Of a stretch of DNA of 64,000 bases, positions 23,256 to 34,500 are shown piece after piece. Within the stretch, counting starts at the first letter, position 1; each line of letters starts with the position of its first letter. The position numbers and the translations under genes are program-made. Source of the DNA: Zoroaster sp. YZ-2022. Lineage: Eukaryota; Echinodermata; Asteroidea; Forcipulatida; Zoroasteridae. The notes beneath the pieces are model-generated. The model saw only the letters and a program-made list of their open reading frames with translations, was not told where the DNA came from and did not search any database. Location: contig CM055837.1 of assembly GCA_029582265.1 (NCBI GenBank), positions 11,111,926-11,175,925 of the forward strand, written 5' to 3'.

Positions 23256-23373
23256 GCCATTTATAATTGGAATCCAGAACAGTACGGACAGACCACAAGC
23301 ATCACCCAAAGTGACTCAGCTTTTTCATCTTGTGGATTAATTGGACTAAATTCAAGAATATATTCACAAAAAG
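23256..23373 (+). promoter_or_regulatory. gene D putative core promoter and 5' exon
   Basis: TTTATAA lies at 23260-23266 and the conserved donor AAAAAG/GTGAGT at 23373/23374. In D the whole block reads openly in the frame that joins to the MDVQRG start (...YNWNPEQYGQTTS...RIYSQK then VIIMDV). This leaves open whether it is a coding first exon or a 5' UTR. Confidence 0.45.
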
Positions 23374-23661
23374 GTGAGTTTTTAAATCTTATTTATACAA
23401 AATAGTAAAGAGCAAACAATACCATTTTCAGACAATCAAATCTAATAAATATTAACCATAACAAAAGTAGCATTTCATGTAAAAATGTTTTTAAAAAACC
23501 TCAAAAGAAATTTATGATGTATACCTTTCATTGTTCATAATTATAGTTTGTGTTTACACTGGATAAGAAATAAATCACATGCTCACTCTCTAGACTCTAC
23601 CATTTTGGCTAACTATTGAATTTTTCAATGTTGTTTTATCTCTTCTCATACAGTGATCATC

Positions 23662-26630
23662 ATGGATGTTCAGCGTGGACACTGTTGGCGTTGTGAGAAG
23701 GTTCTCCCCAAGCACGTAGTGCGTTGTGATAACTGTCCAATGGCTGAGTATTGCACCACATCATGCAGAGATAGAGACAGAGTCAGACACAGCTCTGTTG
23801 AGTGTCAGGTATTTGGACCAAAGAAATGCAACACTTGCGGCAAGACTGGTGATGTGAAAGAGGTAACTTTTGTTTTACAGCAATCTATGTGCAACTACTT
23901 GAATGTGTTTGTCATTTTTCATTCCATCCGTCTGTTTATTTGGGAATGCCTTTGCATATTTTCGGATAAATATATGGCCAATTCCATGCGAAGGTGGACA
24001 TGATTTAACCAAAAAGTTGGAAAGAATTTTCACAGGAAAAACGCCGTTCTCAAAAGAGAAATATTTTGATTATTCAAATCAAAAATTATTTTTGTTGAGT
24101 TTCTTTATATTCTTATTATATTGCATTAACTTTCATTATTCTGTACAGAACATTTTGGTAATTCATTTAACCCTCATACTTTTGCTGAACTTGAGTGGCA
24201 AGTAGCTATCGTGGTCAAAACCAGTCAACTGCCTGTTCACCCAAATGTGCACACAGGGGCATTTTTGGCTGGTTTTTACTGTCATTTTGACCACCCTCAA
24301 CAATACAAGACAATGTTTTTACCAGTCAAAAATGATCGACTCATTTTGACCTGTAAATGTACTTACTACACATAAGGTTTGACAGTGTTTGACTTATACC
24401 CTGGCAAATACGTATATCAACATATTGACTGATTTTTACCATTGCAGTAACAGGAGGGATAATAGCTCATTATCTTTTGTTTGTTTGTTGCTTTTATGCA
24501 GTATGTTAAATATTAATTTCTGAGGCTCTTTTTAATCATTCATTTAGTATTTTATGTAGCTGTCAGAAAGAGATGTAAGAGTCTGTGACACAACATCCTA
24601 GTGTAAATGGTCCATGGAGTATTTGCCATCTGTGATAAAGATAATCAGTGCATACACATTTTATCTTAACAGAATTTTGGGAGGACTCAAGTCTTTCAAG
24701 CCTTGGCCTCAAGTTGAGTCAAGTCCTTGGGGCAGAGACTCAAGTGAGGTCGAGTCATTTTGTGGCAAAGACTTGAGTCGTGTGGAGTCAGCCAAAATTG
24801 CAACTCGAGTCTGTCTTGAATCAAGTAGTTTAAAGTACTAGGCTTGGGATGATCATAAAATCCTTGACGAGTGTTATCAGTTTGAATACATATTTTTAAT
24901 TCCCTCTTTCTATCCCCTCCGCTCTCCCTCCCCAGTGTGCACAGTGTAACAATACATGGTACTGTAATAAGAAGTGTCAACAGCGTGACTGGACAGCTCA
25001 TAAAAATACATGCAGAGAAATGAGAGATACTATCAAATCCTGTGCAATAGAAATTGGTACAAGAAACCTTGAAATTGCAAAAGCCGAGAGAGTTTGTTTT
25101 TCACCTCATTACTTTGGAAACACCCTATCTATTGACTTTCTTAAACTTGATGGCAACGAATGGTCTGAAGAAGGTAAAACAAAAGAAGACTTCACAAGAG
25201 ATTACCATGTCTTATCTGCTGGTTGTGGAGACTTGCGCAACACTGTGTTAACGGCTGCTTCCTTGCCTGCCAAGTACCAGGGAAAACTTCACATCACTCT
25301 GAATGATTTTGACCCTTTTGTCATGGCAAGAAATGTCTTGTTTCTGTACATGTTGGTTCGGTTTGCAGACACTGAGGACATTGAGAGCAGATTGACTACC
25401 ATCTGGTACTCAGTCCACATTTCAAAGAGAGAGTACGACCTGATCAAGACAAGCTTAGATGAGCTCATTCAGATGAATGCTCAAAGTCTCCATGATGTCA
25501 CTAAAGGGCTGGTCAGTGTTCTGGATACAGATCTTAGCTATCTGCGTCAGGTTTGGAAAAAATGGCAATTATTAGAATGTCAACGAGACAAAAGCACCTG
25601 TATCAATCTAAGAAAACAAAGGAAGGCAGAGAACCCTATCACAATGAATGAAACAATGCCTGTTTATCTGAATCGTTTGCCTTTAGAAGAAAGAGAGGTT
25701 ATGAAAGAGTGGTTCGACCATGGGCTATTTTTGCCTCTTGAAACTAAACAAACAGACATGCCATTTGACAATATGACACTAACTGGAAGACAATCTTTAG
25801 TGTATCAGCGTGGCAGAAATTTACTTGGTAGTTCAGACACCTTAGATTTAACATCAAAGGCACCGAAAGATTACAAATTTGTCTATTGTATCAACGTACA
25901 TTCATTTCCCTTTGTAGCATGGGATTGCTTAAGAGTGAGAGAGTCCACTTCCAGATCCTACTCATCCCCGATGGTAATGTATCACACCTACGTGACAAAC
26001 ATTCTCAAAAAGATGAAAAGTCTCATCCTTCAGGGAAGGCTTTATGTCCACATTTCCCTGGCCAATTGTCTGGACTTCCCTAATCATCATTTGTCCCTAC
26101 AGATGCCAAACTATGACCGGATCTTTACATCCAATCTTGCTGACTATGTTGGCTTTGCTAAGCTCCTCCAGACTTTCAAGCCATTGTTGAATTGTAGTAA
26201 CAGCTACTCCACTATCGTCACTGAGACAATGAGCTGGTTTCGAAATATACCTAAGGCTCACCATCAAGATCTGATCTATGGCACTCCGGAGTCAGACAAA
26301 TGCTACTCATCATTCTTCTCAGATAGGAGAATTCAACCTTCGTTATTACCTGTAGCCCCCATCAATTTGTTGGAGTATTATAACAACATCTCTCACTTCC
26401 TCATGTATATGCGAGCAGATATCATGGGAGGGGGACTTGGGATACAACCACTCAAAGATGTGCCATCATTGAAGACAGTGATGACATATCATGGTATGCA
26501 GATGCGTGACTTCAGGAAGGAACTGAACCGACTTGTCCCTTTTCGGTATCGTGTGAATGCACGAGACCTGAACTTTATGCATGGCCATGACATAGCGGTG
26601 GAGTGGTATCTGTCACAAAAGGACACTTAG
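23662..26630 (+). CDS. gene D: double-MYND zinc finger / DUF4470 protein, 631 aa
   Basis: Coding exons 23662-23862 and 24936-26630 join in phase 0. Both MYND fingers are complete; finger 1 differs slightly from the others (KHVVRCDNC against KHLVHCDDC). DUF4470 motifs are present (GCGDLRN, TLNDFDPF). It is two residues shorter overall: MFEDDP before TMNE is replaced by a shorter ENPI, and a residue is gained in the variable C-terminal patch (DLIYGTPESD). Intron 2 carries an extra element of about 290 bp at 24170-24461. The AATAAA seen about 280 bases after the stop in sister genes is missing here; the 3' flank is rearranged from about 26900. This is the last gene of the left array. Confidence 0.84.
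24170..24461. mobile_element. MITE-like insertion in intron 2 of gene D
   Basis: CCCTCATAC at the left and GGAGGG at the right are inverted, flanked by TAA. Sister introns are continuous across this point (CATTTAATAGCTCATTATC), so the empty site is visible. The interior is shared, in opposite orientation, with 41190-41605. Confidence 0.65.
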
Positions 26631-26913
26631 AATCATCATAGCCAAGATCTATTAATTTTTATATTATTATTAATTTCACTATTATTATTATTACTTTTTT
26701 GTGGTGGGGGTAGTCGGGCAAGAGGATTTTGTGAATGTACCAACAGACCATTTTGACTATAAGGGGTAGGGGAATATATTGTCTCTCTGCACCACTACCG
26801 ATGATAAAGGACCTCACTGTTATCACAAATGGCCATGCACCAAGAGGTCTTTATTCAACAGTAACACCCATCATCAAACATTTATTCCAATTAATTCCAA
26901 AATTTCAGTATTA

Positions 26914-27190
26914 GGTGAAAAAAGTCTCCGGTTTTTGGTCATAGGTCAGTTTCAAAATCGGTGCAATGATACACTTTTTGGTGGTTCTTTTTGGTATTTT
27001 TTGTTTTGTTTTTGCCAACCAGCGAAATACGTGTTACATGTACACACAGTATTTGGAACCAGACCCATACACCAAGTATGGTGGCTAAGAGAGGCCTTAC
27101 AAATCAGGCAAACGTTCATACCCCTATGTGAAAAAGTAACTTAAAACACAGGAAGGCAGACTTCCAATTGATCCAGCAATTTTAGATGCA
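26914..27190. mobile_element. PIF-type MITE, partial copy in the 3' flank of gene D
   Basis: AAAAAAGTCTCCGGTTTTTG and CCAAGTATGGTGGCTAAGAG match the family in the other spacers, but the terminal GGCC ends are not kept. It sits in the 3' flank, not the 5' spacer, so it is a separate insertion. It may explain the loss of the usual AATAAA. Confidence 0.55.
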
Positions 27191-27730
27191 ATTGGACATC
27201 GTTTCATACCAACAAAAAAATAAAAATAAAAATGCCGATGTGCAGGCCTGAAGTGATTATTGTTGAAAAACATAAAATGTGAAACCTTCAAATTCACATA
27301 TTTGAGATACATGAAACATCAACTGTGCAGTTGAGTCAGTGTGACACAAAACAAACTGGTACACTCTTATCAGTTCAATTGTGGGTCACCATGATGTATA
27401 GCTGGCATGACAAGTGACTTATATATGTGCTGGTCCAATTTTGATAATGACCGGTCTATTATGACGGTTAATACACCTCCATGTGAACTTCCTGGGGGCA
27501 TTTATAGATACATGTAGTACTACTAGGAACCAATTTGTTGATATTTCAGTAAGTTGAAGGCAAAATACTGTTCATTTCTATGTAATAATTTTAAATATGA
27601 TTGCCGCATTGTCTTAATTACAGGAAAACAAATTAGTGGCGTTTGTAAATAAATAAAATTTGAAGAGACCTTTCCAGCCATGACACATCAAATAATTAAT
27701 GCTGGAGGTTCAATATCAAAATGGTGAAGA

Positions 27731-28270
27731 GTTTTTGTAGTCATAGACACTCCAAAAGCACCGAGTATAAAGTGCTTCATATATTACTTCGGTATAAGGT
27801 CAAAATCAAATTAATTAGTTATAGTAACAAAACATAGTTTACATCATGGTGTATGGTAAGCATGAATTTCAAAAATAACTCCTTGGCAATGAAATAAAAT
27901 AAATTGAAATTTGCATTAAAAATGTGGTGAAACGATGTACGTTTCTGTATATTTACAGGTACGTTTCTGTCTATTTACAGGTACGTTTCTGTATATTTAC
28001 AGGTACGTTTCTGTATATTTACAGGTACGTTTCTGTATATTTACAGTAATGCTTCGTTCATTTACAGGCACGCTTTCTGTCTATTTACAGGCACGCTTCT
28101 CGTATATTTACAGAATGCGTTTCTGTATATTTACAGGCAATGCTTCTGTATATTTACAGGTACGTTTCTGTATATTTACAGGTATGTTTCTGTATATTTA
28201 CAGGTATGTTTCTGTATATTTAAAAGTAGTTTCTGTATATTTAGAAGTGGTTTATGTATATTAAGTCAGT
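27731..28270. other. junction of left MYND array with IBTK intron, including a 22-bp repeat
   Basis: Up to AATGGTGAAG at about 27730 the sequence is array spacer; after it comes single-copy DNA. From 27935 to 28262 about 14 copies of a 22-bp unit, GTACGTTTCTGTATATTTAC plus AG, follow. The same junction occurs at 60911. Confidence 0.75.
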
Positions 28271-28570
28271 CACCATCGTTCCCCCTCGCCACAGTGGCAG
28301 ATACCTACCGCAACCCAACAAATTTCATCCCCACGAAGTAACACATCCACCCAGTTGTTGGACTTTGATGAAATAAGTACACCTAGCCTCATGCACAGCA
28401 TTAATGGCTGGGCTGTACAGTACTTATCCATCCAATTCAAAACAAAACCAGTCAATGGAGTTTGATGGGTTAATGTATACATGTATGTATAATATCTCCT
28501 TATATGCACGCATGCCTGTCTTTCTTCAGTCTATACATCTGTATGTCCCCCCTTTACCCTTAAGGTTTAC

Positions 28571-31500
28571 CTGAACTGTTCGGCACCTCTTCTTGATTTG
28601 GTTGGCGGTGACGTTGCCATGGTTACAGAGGCATTTTCCATGAGCCTCTGCTCTGCCATCTGTAGCTCCCTGAATGACGCAGAGGACAGTGGGACTATTC
28701 CCGGTGAACTACCCCTGAAATTGGAAACAAATACAATGAAGATATTTTCATGAAAAGATTACCACCGATCAAACCGTTTAAAGGGGCCGTAACGTCACAA
28801 TCAGAGCAGACATTCAACAGGGCATGGAATTCGTGTCCTAGTTTAAGATGAGCACAGTGACTGAACATTACTGGCTCATTTATGCAGCAGCAACAGTAAT
28901 ATGACCTTATCATGTGAGGTATTATTTTCAGTCACTTAGCCAATCTGAAACTACCGTTCAAATGAAACAAGCATTTTAATGCCCTGTTGATCATTACGAT
29001 ATTGTCCCTTCAACACTTATGTTATGTACAGTTGAAACAGAGATTTGTTCAAAATAACAGGAAGACTTCAATGGATATATGGCACTCTTTTGTGCATTTT
29101 TGAATTGATCAAAACATTGAAATTGTTGACTTGTTTTGTCAAACTTACTTTGTTTTAAACCTTACGATTGAATCAATCTTCCCTAGAAATAATTTTGTCG
29201 AAGATGCTGTCACTTTTAAGAAAAGTAAAATAATTTTTCTTTTTCATTTTCAATTTTCAATGTTACAATGAACACATTTATTTTTATTAATAACACAATG
29301 TAATTATTGTTAAGTAATATGTTGAAAGACCGTTTGCGGTGAAAAAAATCTCTTTTGCGTAGTAATTAGTTCTGAAAAGTACTTGTGGTCATAAATCGAC
29401 GTTTCGGTCAGTATGCTCTGATCGTCTTCTGGACAATGTAATTATTGTTTTTGTTTCATTGTCAATAGGAAATCTAACCAAAATGGCCGCAGCATGTAAA
29501 GACCAGACATGCAACTTTGTAATTGCAAAAAAAGAGGAAATGGCCGAGCACACAAAACTTTGTACAGTGTTTTCAGTTTTCTATAGCACTATTATTAACC
29601 CTCCTACTGATAGACCATTTGAAACCATTCAAAATTTCCACTTTCAAAAATGCCCATTGGTTTTGTACACACATGGTGATAACATTTGAACAGTGTTGGT
29701 AGCAAGCTTTACAACCATTCAAATCCATTCAAATGCATAGAGGGTCCATTGATTCACCACTTAGAAGTATCCAAACAAGGTTTTGTATTAGCTGTACTAC
29801 CATTTGGAAAGATCCAAACAAGGTTTTGTATTAGCTGACCTACCATTCAAAACCATTTGGGGAATCAATACTGTACACAGTTATTTCACCATTCAAAACC
29901 ACAAAAGCGAATGGTTTCAAATGGTGCATCAACTTGTATGAAAAAAGGTACCAAAAGTAGGAGGGTTAAAGAAAAAAGAGGAAATCAGCTGATCAGCTGA
30001 AAAGTTGCATGCCTGTAGAACTATATAAATGCTTAAATGTAGTCATTTTCATGACCTATAGTGCCTCACCATGGGCATGCTGGCTTATTTTCTCCCACTG
30101 GAGACACGGGGGTGGGTGACGTGGCGCTATCTGCCGGCCTCTCCTGTTCTTTCTTGCGCTGTTTCTGTGACTTTTTGGCTAGAGGGTTGCCAATTCTCGA
30201 GGATGACTTCCTTGGGGACGGCGACAAGAATGCTTCCGATTGCATAATGCTGCGTAAATCTGGTCCTGTTACATCTGGCATACTAGGACTGACAAAAGAA
30301 ACCACATGTTTTTTTAAACGAGAATTTTATTTGTCCCAAAAATACAAAAACATCAATATATTGGGTTTTTTTCCTGAGTGGAAGCAGAGAAGTCCATGGA
30401 CCCATTGTCAAACACCAGAATGGCACTTAAATAACTCCATCGGTTCTTAATGAGACGTGACATATAATATTCTGCAATAGAAATTTCATTATTGAATCTC
30501 TTTCTTGAATCCCTTTTATGGATTGGTGGTCCTACGAACAACAGAGTCATCAACACGGTTCTTCTCAGAACCAACAACTTATAAAAAATTTACACAACAA
30601 CAACGACGACGACGACGACGACGACAACAACAACAATTTAGACTTATATAGCACATTTATCCACCAAGCTGGTGCTCAAGGCGCATTACATTATTACCCC
30701 TGCTCATCAGGCTCATAAATCATTCCTGAAACCATCTCAGCTCCCTGGGGAGTATACAGCTCAATTGCTGCCATTTCGGCGCATATCAAACAACAACCAA
30801 CTCTGCCCTCACAGGTACCCATTTACACCTGGGCGGAGGTAAAGTGTCTTGCTCAAGGACACTAGCACCATGGTCGCAGCCAGGATTCGAACCCACATTC
30901 TGACAACTCGGCCATCAGAACACAAATCCGATGCACTAAACCGGTCGGCCATGGCACTCCATGCTATCAATGCAAACCTATTTGACCCTATAATAATGGA
31001 TAATTGGATTTCTGTTGTAAATAATCAAACAGTTGAATCCATTTGTTGGGGTATTTAGGAATGATCATTAATTGAATGAATCCACAGTCACACTGCTATG
31101 TTCAGTAGTGTACATGGAATATCCCATCAGTCTCTTTACCTTTGCCATTTTTTCACCTGGTTGTCTTCCTTATCCATGTTCTTATCAGGAATGGTCTGGC
31201 CGGTCTTCTTCCTCTTGTCGGCAATGACCTCTGACCTCTCTTTCTTAATCCACTCTCCCTGTAGACTCTGTAAGCCCGAGGATGCATCCCGGTCACCGGG
31301 ATGCATCATGGCGACTTCCGATTCCCTGGTCCCACGATTCTGTTCTCCTTGAAGTACCTTGATGATATCGGCACTCGGTGGATCCGTCGGTGAGGACACC
31401 GGGCTAGCACTTGTGGAGCTATTTCCCGCTTCAGTGGTGCCTTCTGCCATCTCATTTATCGTAAATGCTAAATCATCAGTTTCCATGGAAACAGTTCTGG

Positions 31501-34500
31501 GAATCACATCCGGTAGTGCGGCAGCCGCCAGGTGTTCCCCCGACTCGCTGAAGGACAAGCTCTTTCTGATCTTTCTTCCGACTTTCCTCCTCGCTTTGGC
31601 CTTCTTGATTATGTCGTCGAAGTTCCCCTGGTCAAAGCTGATCATCTCGCTTCCTGTGACCTCTTGACCTTTGACATTGGTGGCGTTGTGGACCTGTGCT
31701 GAGGGTTCCTCTTCGATGTGGCTGATGTCTGGTCCTTCTTGATACGGTGTGATGATGCGATATGGCATAGATGGAATCTGTTATAAAATACAGGTCTTAA
31801 ATTATATGAGTTATGACTTTGATGCACATATTGTTCAATGCAGCTATTCATTTTGTGAACATCTGGTGGTGAAGTGCACTCAGGCTACAAGTTTGGGGCA
31901 TTTTGCAGCATAGTTCTATAGCAATGTTTTGACGCAAAAGAAAAGAAATCTGAAAATATTTGGTCAAATAGCAGAAAAAACAGGCAGTACATCTTTAACC
32001 CTAACCACCCCAAATCCTGCAAAATCCTCCAAGGGGCACATTTGGGGGAAAATTCAGCACTGTTGGAATCTGGTACTTTCACCTCTTCAAATGGGGCAAA
32101 ATTACTACCTGCCAAGAAGTACAGGCCATAAGTGCTGTATATAAAAGATCAATGAAAATGCACTGTGCATTTTGTAGATAAGGGCATGTTTCCAAAAGAG
32201 CACTGATGGATTTTGGAGGATTGAGGAAGGTTCCTAGCCAGAATACCTAGGGGGTTAGGGTTAATTTCTCCTTTGCCTTACCATATCTTTGTACGCCTTA
32301 GTAAGGTCCAGGAGAACGTCATTACTCAGTATCTCCAGTTCTTTTCAGAACTAATTACTACTCAATTGAGATTCCACATGGTGTCACCGCAATTAGTCTT
32401 ACTTATCTCCAACGTCCTCGCTTCAAGTAAGCATGCTAGGTTCAGACCGATGTACTGATGGCATGTCTTCTTGAGCTGGTCGGCTCGATAGACCGAGGCA
32501 AACTGGAGAAGCTCTGCAACATTCCTCAGGGAAACTATCACAAGAATAGGGAAACAGGTTTGTTTATTTGTTTGCTTTATGTTCATAATACTTCCCATTC
32601 TACACATAATCCCAGCAAATACTATTTAAGGAGCTGCATCGGCAAACCTCTTCATTCTCCTGACGAAGATTAGAGCAGGCTAATGGAAACGTTGAGAATA
32701 ACCCGTGAAGTCCCCATTGAAGTCCCCATGGTTCTCCCTGAACCATATTTCTCACTTAGCGACAGTAGAGAAAAAACAAGTTGCCCGAAATTGGTTCTCC
32801 CTTGAACCTTTCTCACTTAACGAAGGTTGAGATATGAGTTGTGCGATAAGGTTCTTTTCAGAACCTGTACCTCAGCTTCGCGTTAGTTGAGATAAACACA
32901 TGGTGTTACCGCAAACCGAAACGATATCGATATTCCACCATGCAAAGCCTCAAAACTTATAACATCACAATTCACAATAATATTGATAAATGCAATGAGG
33001 GAGTATAAACACTCATGTCAATTAATAATTATAATACTGCTGAAATAATAGAATTTGAATTCACAGTCCACATTAGTTAACCAGTTCGCGTCAGAGGCCG
33101 TGTATACACGCAATTTTTTTTTGCACCGTGGATCGGAGTGTCTAAACACGCCATAGGAAACTCCGGAATATTTGTATGCATGCTCGGTTGAGCCACGCGT
33201 GTACGGTGACATGCTCGGAAGACGTGGCCACGCACTGTGGAAGCTTCCATTAACATGTGTGTGGGAAAAAGAAACCCGCACAGGGGCCCAGAAAAACTTT
33301 TTTATTCCCGACGCGAACTGGTTAAAGAAGTCTACCCAAATTCAGCCAACCAGCCAGCATGGCCAGTGGGCAGAGAAAAGCCAAAGAACCAACAAATCAT
33401 TTTGTTCAGTACAGGGACTAGCTAAAAAAGAAAAAAGACATAGATTCAACAACTTCATTTTGTTCAGTGCAAGTACCAAGTAAAAAATTTCAAAAAGTAG
33501 ATCAAAATCAAAAATTTTCAAATGAACATCGTAATGTCAAAACCCGTTTTTGCAGTGAATCTCAAGTTTTGATGACAATTCATTTCACATTTGTGTTCGA
33601 GTATGAACCTGCCTTTACTTCACGTGCAAAAAACATTTCCTTCGTTAATATATCCTTGATTTCAGTTTGTGTCTATTTCTATGCATTATCAAAAATTTGC
33701 TGAAGGAATAATCCCGAAAAAAACAAAGATTGGGAGTTAAAAATGGTTGCTAAGTAACTTACTTAAGTCGACAAGAGCCACCTCGCATATCTCCTTGAGT
33801 CGACCAATGAGAAGCTGCTCGGCCGTGGTTAGCGTGTTACACAGCAACTCGATGTCAGTGCAGGACCTGACCAATGGGGCGTCATCAGTGTAGATGTACT
33901 CTAGAATGATTGACAGGATGGAGCCGGGGAGGGGCATCTTTAAGGGGTCACTCGACGAGGCCTGATTCAAAGAAAAGCCATATCGATTCAGGTTCAACCA
34001 ATGGATACTAAGCTTGGGCGAATTTTTTTTTTTATCCACGATATATATCGGCAAATATATGTTGCGATTTTCGATAATATCGCGATAATTTTTTCATTCA
34101 TGCAGGATTGCTTTAGAGCCGATAACCACAGGTATGTACCCCTAATAATAATAATAAAGATTTGTAGCGCGCACATATCCACCCTGCTGGGCGCTCAAGG
34201 CGCGGAAACAAAGAAAAACATGAATTACAAACAATATACAATGATAGCATAGGGAAAAAACAAAACAAACAAGCGTCACAATAAATTGCAAATTCGTTGG
34301 CAGTGCGTGTATGTACTTCTGAAGATTCTGAAGTTCGCTTTTGTTTCTCACTTCCAAAAGCTGAAAAGACTGTTCTAATTTGTTCTAAATTGAATCACAT
34401 TGTCGATTTTTTTTTTAATCGCGATATATTTGCTGATATCTCGATAACTTAAAAGGTTCTCGATATCATAATCAAATAAAAAAGGTATCGCAATATATGA

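Noticed and set aside
30884..30951. tRNA gene
   Set aside because: A and B boxes are present, but no acceptor stem or cloverleaf folds, and a simple-repeat tail follows. It is a tRNA-derived SINE.
31098..31667. Plus-strand open frames opposite the IBTK linker exon
   Set aside because: Shadows of the minus-strand coding exon 31140-31777, which has splice sites and IBTK motifs.
31995..32264. Interstitial telomere-like TTAACCCTAACC / GGTTAGGGTTAA
   Set aside because: Only one to two CCCTAA units, placed exactly at inverted ends of a MITE. Not a telomeric tract.
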